64,000 nucleotides of DNA from Neobacillus niacini NBRC 15566 (GCF_001591505.1 NZ_BCVA01000014.1:1-64000); one strand, 5' to 3'. Shown: positions 35,468 to 44,903, counted from the stretch's first letter. Numbers and translations are program-made. Notes: generated by a model from the letters alone, not told the origin.

Positions 35468-36907
35468 TTATTGGTTCAAATCAATAATTACCGTCTTTAC
35501 TTGGGTGACCTCTTTAACGGCTTCCATCCCATTCTCTCTCCCCCATCCGCTAGCTTTATATCCACCATACGGGGCTGCCCAGCGGACATAGCGGAATGAA
35601 TTCAGCCATACTGTACCCGAACGTAATTCCTTTGCCATTCTGTGGCCACGAGACAAGTCACTCGTCCAAACGCCCGCAGAAAGACCGTAGGAAACATTAT
35701 TCGCGATGTTGATTGCCTCCTGTTCCGTCGAAAAAGGAATAACACTTACGACTGGACCAAAAATCTCTTCTTGAGCAATTCGCATGTCCGGTTTTACATC
35801 TGCAAATACCGTTGGGTTAACATAATACCCTTTATTCATATCTGGTCTATTTCCACCAGCTACCAATGTTGCTCCTTCTTCTTTTCCTATGTCTATATAT
35901 TTCAACGTTTTTTCTAATTGCTGTTTATTAGCATGCGGTCCAATGTCCACCCTTTCCAATGGATCCCCAACTGTTATTTTTTCTACTCTCTCTTTAAATC
36001 TGTTTAAGAATCTTTCATAAATATCTTGATGAACGAGTACTCTTGATCCTAACGTACATGCTTGACCTGTATAGTCAAATCCATGTTTAACAGCAGATTC
36101 AAATGCTGCTTCAAAATTGGCGTCAGGGAAAATAATTTGCGGCGATTTACCGCCAAGTTCAAATGATATTTTTTTTAGATTACTTGTAGCTGCCCGCATG
36201 ATTTTACGTGCTGTTGACCCATCGCCTGTAAAGGTTATTTTATCTACATCTGGATGTGATGTTAGACGCTCCCCAGCTGTTTCTCCATATCCAGGAACTA
36301 CATTGACTACTCCTGGCGGAAAACCTGCTTTTTCGATTAGTTTTGCAATCTCTAAGGCATTAACAGGAGTTGTTTCAGCAGGTTTGAGAACAACGGTATT
36401 TCCAGCACACAATGCAATTGATAGTTTCATCGTAACGGACGTTACGGGCGCGTTCCAAGGAGTAATTGCTCCTATTACACCAAGTGGTTCCCGTAGCGTA
36501 AAGATTTGTTTATCATCTTCAAATGGAATGGTTTCACCCTGAATTTTATCTGTTAAACCTGAATAATAATACCACCACTGATGAAGTGCGGTTGCGTCAA
36601 TCTTTGTGCGGTATAAAGGTTTCCCATTTTCTTTACTTTCGAGTTCGCCAAAAAACTCTGCGTTTTCCTTCATTAATTGACCCATATTCCGCATAATCTC
36701 TGCTCGCTCATAAGTACTCATTTTCCTCCAAGGTCCATGATCAAATGCTTCGCGGGCTGCCCGTACGGCACGATCAATATCTTCTTCATTCCCCTCGGGA
36801 ACTTGAGCCCATATTTCTTCAGTAGCTGGGTTAATCACATCTATCATTCTACCAGACGCACTTTCTACCCATTCTCCACCAATAAACAATTTATCGTAAA
36901 CTCGCAT
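35468..36907 (-). CDS. aldehyde dehydrogenase family protein, copy 2
   Basis: This 479-residue NAD(P)-dependent aldehyde dehydrogenase has Glu250 in FELGGKSPQ and the nucleophile Cys284 in TGQACTLGSR. The N-terminal YDKLFIGGEWV and the C-terminal APYGGYKASGWGRENG are typical of the betaine/phenylacetaldehyde dehydrogenase-like branch. It is distinct from copy 1 at 26737, with only family-level similarity. It sits after the second dctP-SDR pair in the same unit. The substrate is unknown. Confidence 0.93.
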   Translation of the reverse strand: MRVYDKLFIGGEWVESASGRMIDVINPATEEIWAQVPEGNEEDIDRAVRAAREAFDHGPWRKMSTYERAEIMRNMGQLMKENAEFFGELESKENGKPLYRTKIDATALHQWWYYYSGLTDKIQGETIPFEDDKQIFTLREPLGVIGAITPWNAPVTSVTMKLSIALCAGNTVVLKPAETTPVNALEIAKLIEKAGFPPGVVNVVPGYGETAGERLTSHPDVDKITFTGDGSTARKIMRAATSNLKKISFELGGKSPQIIFPDANFEAAFESAVKHGFDYTGQACTLGSRVLVHQDIYERFLNRFKERVEKITVGDPLERVDIGPHANKQQLEKTLKYIDIGKEEGATLVAGGNRPDMNKGYYVNPTVFADVKPDMRIAQEEIFGPVVSVIPFSTEQEAINIANNVSYGLSAGVWTSDLSRGHRMAKELRSGTVWLNSFRYVRWAAPYGGYKASGWGRENGMEAVKEVTQVKTVIIDLNQ

Positions 36908-36956
36908 TTATTTTTCCCACCTTTTTTCAACATGAATACTAGACTATTTTTCAGTT

Positions 36957-37721
36957 TTATTGAGCTGTATATCCGCCATCAACAGGAAGATTGACACCAC
37001 TAATAAATGACGATTCATCACTAGCCAAAAATAACGCTGTATTTGCAATGTCTGTTGGTTGAGCTGCCCTATGAAGAGGAATACTTTTAAGAAAATTTTG
37101 TTTATTTTGCTCAAAATCATCCTCCTCTGTACGTGCCAAAAATTGTTTTAACATAGGAGTTTCCGTTAAACCTGGACAAATAGCATTTACGCGGATTTTA
37201 TCATTTCCTAAACGAACGGCAAGGGATCGAACTAGGTTAACTACAGCACCTTTAGCAGCAGAATAAACAGGACTAAATGGCGAAGCAACGAAGCCTGAAA
37301 CGGAGGCGGTAAAAATAATTGAGCCACCCATATCTTTCATATAAGGCAGTGCATACTTTGTTGTGAAAAATCCACTTTTCAAATTCAACATCATTGCCAA
37401 ATCAAATTCTTCTTCCTCTACTGTTTCAATACCAGATGGCCCTGGTATCCCCACATGATTCCAAAGGACATCAATTCGGCCATATTGATTCCTAATTTGC
37501 TCAATCGCATTTTTTATTGCAGATAAATCTGTCAAATCAATATGAAGAAAGTTAGCTTCCCCTCCACTTTCTCTAATTTCATTTACAACATTCTCACCAT
37601 TATCTCTATTGATATCTAAAATATTTACAATTGCACCTTCTTTGGCAAATAATAGGGCTCCAGCTTTTCCCATTCCAGAAGCACCAGCACTAATGACCGC
37701 AACCTTATTTTCCAACCTCAT
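36957..37721 (-). CDS. SDR family oxidoreductase, duplicated copy B
   Basis: This 254-residue short-chain dehydrogenase has the cofactor-binding SAGASGMG (replacing the common TGxxxGIG), the catalytic YSAAK and FISGVNLPVDGGY at the C-terminus. It is very similar along its full length to the SDR at 38915-39679. Each follows a dctP gene, so a dctP-SDR pair has been duplicated in tandem. It is probably a dehydrogenase for an imported hydroxy acid. Confidence 0.92.
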   Translation of the reverse strand: MRLENKVAVISAGASGMGKAGALLFAKEGAIVNILDINRDNGENVVNEIRESGGEANFLHIDLTDLSAIKNAIEQIRNQYGRIDVLWNHVGIPGPSGIETVEEEEFDLAMMLNLKSGFFTTKYALPYMKDMGGSIIFTASVSGFVASPFSPVYSAAKGAVVNLVRSLAVRLGNDKIRVNAICPGLTETPMLKQFLARTEEDDFEQNKQNFLKSIPLHRAAQPTDIANTALFLASDESSFISGVNLPVDGGYTAQ

Positions 37722-37742
37722 TTAACAATCATCTCCTATAAA

Positions 37743-38828
37743 TTAATTACTTTTTGAAAGTTCTTCTAATAGTTCTTTTCCACCATCAACCTGCTTTTCA
37801 AATAGCTCCAAAGCCGGCTTAGTAGCTTTTTTCCATTCTTCAATTTCTTTATCAGTAGGGTAGTAGAATTTTACTCCCATTTCCTTTTCTAATTTCTGAT
37901 AAGCTTCTATCTCACCTTTTGTTACTACTTCTTTAACATGGGCTTCCAAGTCTATACCTGTTTCCACAAGAATATCTTGAAGATCCTTTGGCAATGACTC
38001 AAATTTTTTGAGTGAGATAATCACTGGTGTTAGTGGGTTGAACACCGGTGCTACCGTAAATGTTTTTACTGGTAACTTGGCATCAGAAGCATATAATGCT
38101 GAGGTTAATAGACCATCTACAACATTTTGTTGTAATGCAGGAATGATTTCAGCACCAGAAATGGTCATCGAACTTGCACCCAGTGATTTAACAGTTTCTG
38201 GTGTTATAATTCCACCTGGTGTTCTAATCTTTAATCCTTTAACACTTTCCGGATTTGTTATTTCCTTATTGATATCATTGGTAAATAGGGCACCAAATGT
38301 TCCGGTGTATGCGTAGGCCAATACTTTTAATCCTCTTTCCTCCATCTTTTTCGCAATTAGCTTACCACCGTTTTCACTATGATTAAATTTTTCCCTATTT
38401 TCTAAATAAACAGCTGGATCCTTGGGATCATACTTGAATATGAAAGGGAGTTCATATACATTCCAAATTGGGTCAAAACTAGCGAGAGTTGGTGAACTTG
38501 AATGACTCATGTCAATGACACCTTGCAGGATAGATGGGGCTTCTTGGTCGACTGGCATTAATTGCGCACTAGGGTAAATTTCAATGGTTAATCTTCCATC
38601 ACTACGTTTTTTTACTTCCTCCGCGAACCATTGCATATGGGTATGGTGAAAGGCTTCAGTTGGATAGCCATGCGCAAGCTTTAAAACATATTTTTCGTTA
38701 TTCGATCCTGAAGAACTAGATCCATTAGTAACATTCTTTGATTCGCTAGTAGATTGGGTTGAATTTCCACATGCAACACCAAATATCATAACCATCAATA
38801 GACATAATACCAAACTAAATTTTTTCAT
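37743..38828 (-). CDS. DctP-family TRAP transporter solute-binding lipoprotein, copy B
   Basis: This 361-residue receptor has a lipoprotein signal (lipobox GVAC, Cys20) and a Ser/Asn-rich linker. The DctP body has LKLAHGYPTEAFHHTHM at the start, the conserved Arg motif LKIRTPGG, and QQNVVDGL. It closely resembles the receptor at 39783-40862. It lacks its own permease and probably shares the DctQM pair upstream. A 14-bp perfect palindrome (38840-38853) lies next to its ribosome binding site. Confidence 0.92.
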   Translation of the reverse strand: MKKFSLVLCLLMVMIFGVACGNSTQSTSESKNVTNGSSSSGSNNEKYVLKLAHGYPTEAFHHTHMQWFAEEVKKRSDGRLTIEIYPSAQLMPVDQEAPSILQGVIDMSHSSSPTLASFDPIWNVYELPFIFKYDPKDPAVYLENREKFNHSENGGKLIAKKMEERGLKVLAYAYTGTFGALFTNDINKEITNPESVKGLKIRTPGGIITPETVKSLGASSMTISGAEIIPALQQNVVDGLLTSALYASDAKLPVKTFTVAPVFNPLTPVIISLKKFESLPKDLQDILVETGIDLEAHVKEVVTKGEIEAYQKLEKEMGVKFYYPTDKEIEEWKKATKPALELFEKQVDGGKELLEELSKSN

Positions 38829-38914
38829 AAATGCCCCCTAACCATTAATGGTTTTCTGCAAGACTTTAGTAAAAATTTAATGATCCAATCCTTAAAATAT
38901 TGGTTTACTCAATT

Positions 38915-39679
38915 TTATTTTGCTATATATCCACCATCTACCGCTAGATTTACTCCACTAATAAAAGCAGATTCGTCTGATGCAAGAAATAAAGCTGTGT
39001 TTGCAATGTCAATAGGCTGTGCTGCCCTTCCAAGAGGAATATTATTCAGCATCAGACGCTTGTTCTGTTCAAAATCATCTTCCGGAGTCCGTGTTAAAAA
39101 ATCCTTCAGCATCGGTGTCTCTGTCAAACCTGGACAAATGGCATTAACACGGATTTGATCTTTTCCCAAACGAACGGAGAGAGAACGGACTAAATTAACA
39201 ATTGCTCCTTTTGCGGCAGAATAGACTGGACTAAAAGGGGAGGCAACTAATCCGCCAATGGAAGCTGTAAATATAATAGAACCTCCAGATTCTTTCATTA
39301 GAGGAAGAGCATATTGTGTCGTAAAGAAGCTGCTTTTTACATTTAATGTCATGGCGATGTCAAAATCTTTTTCTTCCACTTCTTCAATTCCCGGTGGTCC
39401 AGGGATTCCAACATGATTCCAAAGTACATCAATCCGCTCATGTTCTGTTTTTATTTCCTCAATTGCAGCACTAATCGCTGATAAGCTTGTCATATCCGTG
39501 TGAAGAAAATTGGCTTTACCTCCTTTCTCTCTGATTTCTTTTACAACCTGTATTCCACCTTCTTGATTAATATCTAAAATATTTACGATAGCTCCCTCTT
39601 TGGCAAACAATAGGGCTCCTGCTTTCCCCATCCCAGAAGCACCTGCACTGATTACAGCTACTTTATTTTTTAATCTCAA
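38915..39679 (-). CDS. SDR family oxidoreductase, duplicated copy A
   Basis: This 254-residue short-chain dehydrogenase has SAGASGMG, the catalytic YSAAK and FISGVNLAVDGGY. I chose TTG 39679 (product MRLKNKVAV) because GAAGGA lies 9 nt upstream and the result aligns exactly, in start and length, with its paralogue at 36957-37721. Upstream ATGs at 39709, 39697 and 39688 lie in or before the ribosome binding site. It is encoded between the two dctP genes. Confidence 0.9.
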   Translation of the reverse strand: MRLKNKVAVISAGASGMGKAGALLFAKEGAIVNILDINQEGGIQVVKEIREKGGKANFLHTDMTSLSAISAAIEEIKTEHERIDVLWNHVGIPGPPGIEEVEEKDFDIAMTLNVKSSFFTTQYALPLMKESGGSIIFTASIGGLVASPFSPVYSAAKGAIVNLVRSLSVRLGKDQIRVNAICPGLTETPMLKDFLTRTPEDDFEQNKRLMLNNIPLGRAAQPIDIANTALFLASDESAFISGVNLAVDGGYIAK

Positions 39680-39706
39680 TACTTTCATTCCTTCCATAAA
39701 AAAATG

Positions 39707-39754
39707 CAAGACAAAACATACACGAGTTCAATAAGATCTTCTATTGAACTCGTG
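39707..39754 (-). terminator. intercistronic hairpin after the first dctP gene
   Basis: A perfect 13-bp stem (39721-39733 with 39742-39754) with an 8-nt loop lies 29 nt past the dctP stop. On the minus strand it is followed by only a moderately T-rich stretch. It may be a partial terminator or an mRNA-stabilising 3' hairpin that raises receptor level relative to downstream genes. Confidence 0.75.
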
Positions 39755-39782
39755 AGGGTCGCAGATATTACCTATGACGATG

Positions 39783-40862
39783 TTATTTAATACTAGAAAG
39801 CTCTTCTAACAACTCTTTTCCACCTTCAACTTTAGACTCAAATAATTCTCTAGCTGGTTTTGTAGCTTCTTCCCATTCAGCCATTTCTTTTTCTGTAGGA
39901 TAATAGATTTCGATACCATCGGCTTCCATATTTTTATATACAGTTAAGGCCTTTTCTCCTACTACTTTCTTCGAGTATTCTTCTAGATCCTTACCTGTCT
40001 GAACGAGAATTTCTTGTAGATTTGCTGGTAACAAATTAAACTTTTTAGCTGACATGATAACCGGAGTAACACTATTAAAGACTGGCACTACTGAAAAAGA
40101 CTTAACAGGCAGCTTCGCATCGTGTGCATAAATTGGAGTAGTTAAGAGACCATCCACAACCTTTTGTTGTAAAGCAGTAATTACTTCAGCACCTGCAATT
40201 GTCATACTGCTTGCTCCAATTGCTTTAACTGTTTCTGGTCCGATCATCCCACCAGGGGTTCTTAGCTTTAAACCTTTTGCGCTATCTGGTCCAGTTACTA
40301 CATTTTCGGTGTCCGTCGTAAATACCGAGCCAAACATATCAACAAAACTAAATGCCAGAACTTTCAGTCCTTTATCTTCCATCAACTTAGCAATCTTTTT
40401 ACCACCATTTTCACTGTTATTAAATTTGATTCGGTTCTCTAAAAAAACAGTAGGATCTTTAGGATCATATTTAAAAATAAATGGTAATTCATACACATTC
40501 CACACTGGATCAAAACCCGCTAGAACGGGGGAACTAGAATGACTCATGTCAATTTGGCCTTGTAACATTGCAGGAGCTTCTTGGTCAGGAGGCATTAACT
40601 GGCCGCTTGGAAAAATTTCAATCGTTAATTGGCCATTACTGCGTTTCTTTACCTCTTCTGCAAACCATTCCATATGTGTATGGTGATAGGCAGTAGTAGG
40701 AAATCCGTGTGCCAATTTTAAAACATATTTTTCAGTGGATTCTGATGAGTTTGATCCTGTATTGTCTGCTGGTTTTTCCTGGGTAGTATTTGTTGATTTT
40801 CCACATGCTGCTAAAACCATCATAGCAATCAATAGAATGGCTATTAAATTATACTTTTTCAA
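39783..40862 (-). CDS. DctP-family TRAP transporter solute-binding lipoprotein, copy A
   Basis: This receptor of about 359 residues starts at TTG 40862 (product MKKYNLIAILLIAMMVLAACG). A GGGGGGT ribosome binding site lies 7 nt upstream; the ATG at 40916 would add an 18-residue extension overlapping dctM. The lipobox is LAAC. DctP motifs are LKLAHGFPTTAYHHTHM, LKLRTPGG and QQKVVDGL. It is the cognate receptor of the DctQ-DctM permease encoded just upstream. These systems use ion gradients to import carboxylates. Confidence 0.93.
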   Translation of the reverse strand: MKKYNLIAILLIAMMVLAACGKSTNTTQEKPADNTGSNSSESTEKYVLKLAHGFPTTAYHHTHMEWFAEEVKKRSNGQLTIEIFPSGQLMPPDQEAPAMLQGQIDMSHSSSPVLAGFDPVWNVYELPFIFKYDPKDPTVFLENRIKFNNSENGGKKIAKLMEDKGLKVLAFSFVDMFGSVFTTDTENVVTGPDSAKGLKLRTPGGMIGPETVKAIGASSMTIAGAEVITALQQKVVDGLLTTPIYAHDAKLPVKSFSVVPVFNSVTPVIMSAKKFNLLPANLQEILVQTGKDLEEYSKKVVGEKALTVYKNMEADGIEIYYPTEKEMAEWEEATKPARELFESKVEGGKELLEELSSIK

Positions 40863-40888
40863 AAAAATTACCCCCCACATTAAATTTA

Positions 40889-42157
40889 CTAGTCTAATAA
40901 AAAGGTGCTTAACCACGGTACATATAGTAGAATCAGGGCAGCAAAAACTAATGCATATAAATACGGGACGGATCCCTTTACAACTACCGTAATGTTTTCT
41001 TTAAAATACCCGCTTAAGGCAAAAAGGCTGCCACCTACAGGAGGAGTAATTTGTGAAATCATCATTAATGCACAGGTAACAATACCAAAATGGATAGGGC
41101 TAAAACCTAAGCTAATTACTACTGGATAAAGAATTGGCATTGTAATGAAGAGAATCGGAAATGGTTCTAAAAAAGTACCGAGAACAAAGAATAGTAATAA
41201 AATGATTAACATGATGATCCACGGAGAGAATGATAAATTTACGATATATTCCGTGAGGTTCTGTGTAAATTGAGTATACGTAAGGGCAGTCGCAAATAGC
41301 TGAGCTCCACCTAAAATTATGTAGATGACAGCAGTTGTAACCATGGAACTCTTTACGCTTTGAATTAGATTTTCTTTCGTGAATTCTTTTCGATTAAAAA
41401 GGTAGCTAATGATCAAAACGTATAAGACCGCAATCGCAGCTGATTCTGTTGGTGTCATGACACCAGTATATATTCCCCCTAATACAATCACCGGCATTAA
41501 TAATGATGGAATTGCTTGAAGGAAGGAAACTTTTATTTCAGCAAAAGAACTTCTTTCTTTCTTAGCAGCATGCTCACGTCTGCTAACGAACACAGCAGTA
41601 ATGACTAATACGATTGCAATTAATATCCCGGGAACAATGCCAGCCAGAAAGAGATCTGCTACATTGGCTTGAACCATTGAGGCATATACAATAAAAATTA
41701 CACTAGGGGGAATCATGACACCTAAAGTCCCTGCCGCAGCGACAATCCCCATACTATTTTCTTTTGAATAACCTAGTGCAGTCATTTGAGGAATAATTAG
41801 AGTACCAACTGCAATAACTGTTGCAATGGACGATCCAGAAAGTGCACCAAATAATGCACAAGCAATAACGGCAGCGGCTGGTAACCCCCCGCGGAAGTGA
41901 CCTACTAAATCAGTAATTACTTTTAATATTTTGCTAGCCGGACCCATAAAAGTCATTAAATTTCCTGCAAGTAAAAAATAGGGTACTGCTAATAATAGCC
42001 AGCTATCCGTTGAAACATAGAATTGAGTAGGAATACTCTCTATCGGTAACCCCATCAAGACGATTGCCCAAAAGGCACCTCCAGCTCCCAATGCCAGCCA
42101 AACAGGAGTACCGATAACTAGTAGAACAACAAAAATAATAAGTCCTGCGATTAGCAT
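40889..42157 (-). CDS. dctM: TRAP transporter large permease subunit
   Basis: This 422-residue integral membrane protein has about twelve hydrophobic segments and the DctM motif GLPAAAVIACALFGALSGSS. It couples solute uptake to an ion gradient, usually sodium. It overlaps dctQ by 7 nt and is followed 26 nt later by dctP, the standard Q-M-P order. The ribosome binding site AGGAGGTTGAG is strong. Confidence 0.93.
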   Translation of the reverse strand: MLIAGLIIFVVLLVIGTPVWLALGAGGAFWAIVLMGLPIESIPTQFYVSTDSWLLLAVPYFLLAGNLMTFMGPASKILKVITDLVGHFRGGLPAAAVIACALFGALSGSSIATVIAVGTLIIPQMTALGYSKENSMGIVAAAGTLGVMIPPSVIFIVYASMVQANVADLFLAGIVPGILIAIVLVITAVFVSRREHAAKKERSSFAEIKVSFLQAIPSLLMPVIVLGGIYTGVMTPTESAAIAVLYVLIISYLFNRKEFTKENLIQSVKSSMVTTAVIYIILGGAQLFATALTYTQFTQNLTEYIVNLSFSPWIIMLIILLLFFVLGTFLEPFPILFITMPILYPVVISLGFSPIHFGIVTCALMMISQITPPVGGSLFALSGYFKENITVVVKGSVPYLYALVFAALILLYVPWLSTFLLD

Positions 42158-42705
42158 TTTATCTCAACCTCCTGTGGCGCTTTTTGTTCAGTAATTGGCG
42201 GTGTTATTTTCGGAACTCTAATTCTACTAAATTCGATTATGATTTGTTGGATGGAGTATAGACTTGCAAAAAACATCCCAATCGGAACGGATATTGTAGG
42301 AATGACCATTAGCATAGTCCCAGAAGAAGTTAGAAGTTTCATTTGAAACAAAGACATTACCCATTGGGTACTGGCCCAAAATAAAATGGCAAATGAAAGG
42401 AAGAGGATGATACTGATGATTAATTCATTAAGGTGTCGTAACTTCCCTTTTAGGATCGTACTCATTAAATCCATTTTAATATGTTCACCTTTTTTCACGA
42501 GCGGTCCGAGATACAAAAATGTACCGTAAATAATAGTGTAGCGACAAATCTCTTCAACCAATGCATACGATGTATCAAAAAAGAATCTCATCGCAACATT
42601 GAAAATAGCAAATGCCACACTTACGATTAAGCAAAAAAATGCAGTGAATTCAAGAGTTTTATCCAACCATTTGGTATATGATTCGATCTTTTGGATGTTT
42701 GTCAT
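42151..42705 (-). CDS. dctQ: TRAP transporter small permease subunit
   Basis: This 184-residue protein has four hydrophobic helices and the DctQ pattern NVAMRFFFDTSYALVEEICRYTIIYGTFL. It is the small membrane subunit that works with DctM. It is the first gene of its unit and has a GGGGGAA ribosome binding site. A cre-like site and operator copy 3 lie 18 and 48 nt upstream. Confidence 0.92.
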   Translation of the reverse strand: MTNIQKIESYTKWLDKTLEFTAFFCLIVSVAFAIFNVAMRFFFDTSYALVEEICRYTIIYGTFLYLGPLVKKGEHIKMDLMSTILKGKLRHLNELIISIILFLSFAILFWASTQWVMSLFQMKLLTSSGTMLMVIPTISVPIGMFFASLYSIQQIIIEFSRIRVPKITPPITEQKAPQEVEIKC

Positions 42706-42722
42706 ATTATTCCCCCTGTTTT

Positions 42723-42736
42723 TATAAGCGCTTACA
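42723..42736 (-). promoter_or_regulatory. cre-like site of the dctQ unit
   Basis: TATAAGCGCTTACA matches 13 of 14 positions of TGWAANCGNTNWCA and is almost perfectly palindromic. It lies between the operator at 42753 and the dctQ start. Confidence 0.7.
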
Positions 42737-42752
42737 AGAAATGTTATTTAAA

Positions 42753-42768
42753 AAAGTGAACTCACTTT
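42753..42768. promoter_or_regulatory. TetR-type operator palindrome, copy 3
   Basis: AAAGTGAACTCACTTT has one central mismatch to the consensus; both arms are perfect. It precedes the dctQMP unit. Confidence 0.85.
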
Positions 42769-42851
42769 TACTTTAATTGTAAATAAAAACATTCTACTTG
42801 TAAATAACATGGTCTAAATATTCAGAAAATTATTTCTAACAAAATTCTCAA

Positions 42852-44804
42852 TTATTCCTTTGATTTCGACAGGGTCCTTGGGTTATTTATAACATTATGA
42901 CCGAAATATTGAATAAAAAATACCGTCAACAACATGAATACCCCAATGATACTCAAATACCATACAGGTACTATTAGCAGAATAGCCGCTATTCCTAGGA
43001 TAATTCTTTCATAAATAGTTGAATTCCTCATAAAATAGCCGGATGACATGGCACAAAAACTAATGACACCTAGGATCGCAGTAACAATATCAATTATTAC
43101 TTCACTCCCTGTTCCTTCCACTAATAAAAGACTGCTATTATAGGCAAAAATAAATGGCACGATAAAAGCAGCAAATGACATACGCATAGCAGTTAAAGCG
43201 GTCTTGACCCAATTTGCTTCAGCCATAGCAGCAGCAATAAATGCAGCAGAGCAAACTGGTGGTGTAATCGCTGATACTACAGCAAAATACAGAATGAAGA
43301 AATGTGCAGCAATCGGCGGGATACCAAGTGCAATTAGTGGCGGGGCTGCCATTGAAGCTCCCAATACATAGGACGCTGTTGTGGGTGCTCCCATTCCAAG
43401 AATTAATGCCAGTATCGCAGCAGCCAGCAATGAAAGAAGGATAGAATTGGAACCAAGACTAACGATTAAGTTTCCGATTTTCACAGCTAATCCTGTTTTT
43501 CCGAGCAAAGAAACAATAATTTGTGAACAAGCAATCAGCGGTACGATTATGGTCATTGTTTGTGCACCTATTACCAAAACTTTAACCGAAGTTGATAGCC
43601 TTGTCTTAATACCACTCCATTTAAAATCCTGAAGTAAAAAACTGGCCACACAAATGAGTACAGCATAAAAACAAGCAAGTTGTATAGTAAATCCATTTCC
43701 TATAAAAATCAAAAGAACAATAATTGGTAACACCAGGGTACCAATATTTTTATAATTTAATAGTTCTTTCCAGCTTGGGATAACAATTTTTTCTACCTCT
43801 TTGCTTTCATTATCTAGTATTTCAATCGACCCATAATTTCTTTTCTTAGCATCAAAATGAACTGTCATGAAAATACCTAAAGTGAATAACAACGCTGGAA
43901 TTATAGCTGCCACAATAATGTTTAAATAGGAGATCCCAAGAAATTGTGCCATTATAAATGCCGAAGCTCCCATTATTGGCGGCATAATTTGTCCTAGAGT
44001 AGAAGAAGATGTTTCAACAGCCGCAGCATAATAACCAGGGTAATTCAATCTTCTCATTAATGGTATGGTAAAACTTCCTGTAACCACAACATTAGCTGCC
44101 GTATTACCAGAGATGGTACCAAACATAGCACTAGATACTACCGCAACTTTAGCAGGCCCTCCAGTTGATTTTCCTGTCAGTTTTAAAGCAAGCCCCATAA
44201 AACTGTTACTTGCACCTGTAGCTTCTAACGCAGCGCCAAATATCAAAAAGATGGCAATTGTTGTAGCAACGATCAATACCGTTTGACCATAAATCCCTGT
44301 TCCAGTCATATATAGACCAGAAACGATGAATTCCCATCCCATACCGCCATGACCCCATTCCCCAGGGATCCATTGTCCATATGCTGTATATAAAATCATT
44401 ATTAACGTCATAATGGGCACTGACCAGCCAACCGTTCGACGTGAGGCGTCTAGAATAACAATGATAAGAAGTGTACCCAATAAAATATCCAAGGAAGTAT
44501 ATCCAAATGGATCCATAATAAAACGATCAACATTTAGAACAACATATGCGCCTGTAACAAGCGCAACTGCCATAAATAAATAATCTACTATCCTCTTTAT
44601 GTTACTTTTACTCGAGGTTGGATATAGGAGATACGTCATGAATAAACCAAAACCAACATGGACACTTGCTTGTATTAATGAAGTTAACGGTTGAACTCCT
44701 GCTGTTAACAGGTGAAATAAAGAAAACAAAATAGCGGTAATAAATATTACGACCTTCGTTTTTTGTCCACCCTTAACTCCCTCTAAATAACGGTCAATAT
44801 ACAT
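42852..44804 (-). CDS. fused TRAP transporter permease (4TM/12TM)
   Basis: This 650-residue membrane protein fuses a DctQ-like and a DctM-like domain. The first about 140 residues hold four helices; the large part carries the TRAP motifs FMGLALKLTGKSTGGPAKVAVVSSAMFGTISGNTAANVV and GMGAPTTASYVLGA. This is the permease type used with TAXI receptors. No receptor gene is adjacent, while an orphan TAXI receptor is at 21530-22588. It follows the CoA-transferase gene after a gap of about 100 nt that contains a cre-like site. Confidence 0.93.
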   Translation of the reverse strand: MYIDRYLEGVKGGQKTKVVIFITAILFSLFHLLTAGVQPLTSLIQASVHVGFGLFMTYLLYPTSSKSNIKRIVDYLFMAVALVTGAYVVLNVDRFIMDPFGYTSLDILLGTLLIIVILDASRRTVGWSVPIMTLIMILYTAYGQWIPGEWGHGGMGWEFIVSGLYMTGTGIYGQTVLIVATTIAIFLIFGAALEATGASNSFMGLALKLTGKSTGGPAKVAVVSSAMFGTISGNTAANVVVTGSFTIPLMRRLNYPGYYAAAVETSSSTLGQIMPPIMGASAFIMAQFLGISYLNIIVAAIIPALLFTLGIFMTVHFDAKKRNYGSIEILDNESKEVEKIVIPSWKELLNYKNIGTLVLPIIVLLIFIGNGFTIQLACFYAVLICVASFLLQDFKWSGIKTRLSTSVKVLVIGAQTMTIIVPLIACSQIIVSLLGKTGLAVKIGNLIVSLGSNSILLSLLAAAILALILGMGAPTTASYVLGASMAAPPLIALGIPPIAAHFFILYFAVVSAITPPVCSAAFIAAAMAEANWVKTALTAMRMSFAAFIVPFIFAYNSSLLLVEGTGSEVIIDIVTAILGVISFCAMSSGYFMRNSTIYERIILGIAAILLIVPVWYLSIIGVFMLLTVFFIQYFGHNVINNPRTLSKSKE

Positions 44805-44870
44805 AGAATCACCCCAGTAACTTGATTGAACAGAGTCCTAGTAAAGGAAGCTTGAAAGAATGACCGAATA

Positions 44871-44884
44871 AGTAATCGCTTACA
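44871..44884 (-). promoter_or_regulatory. cre-like site between the CoA-transferase and fused TRAP genes
   Basis: On the minus strand TGTAAGCGATTACT matches 13 of 14 positions of TGWAANCGNTNWCA. It lies in the 99-nt intercistronic gap, 67 nt upstream of the permease start, and suggests either an internal promoter or a CcpA roadblock. Confidence 0.6.
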
Positions 44885-44903
44885 TTTTAACTAGGGAATC
44901 TGT

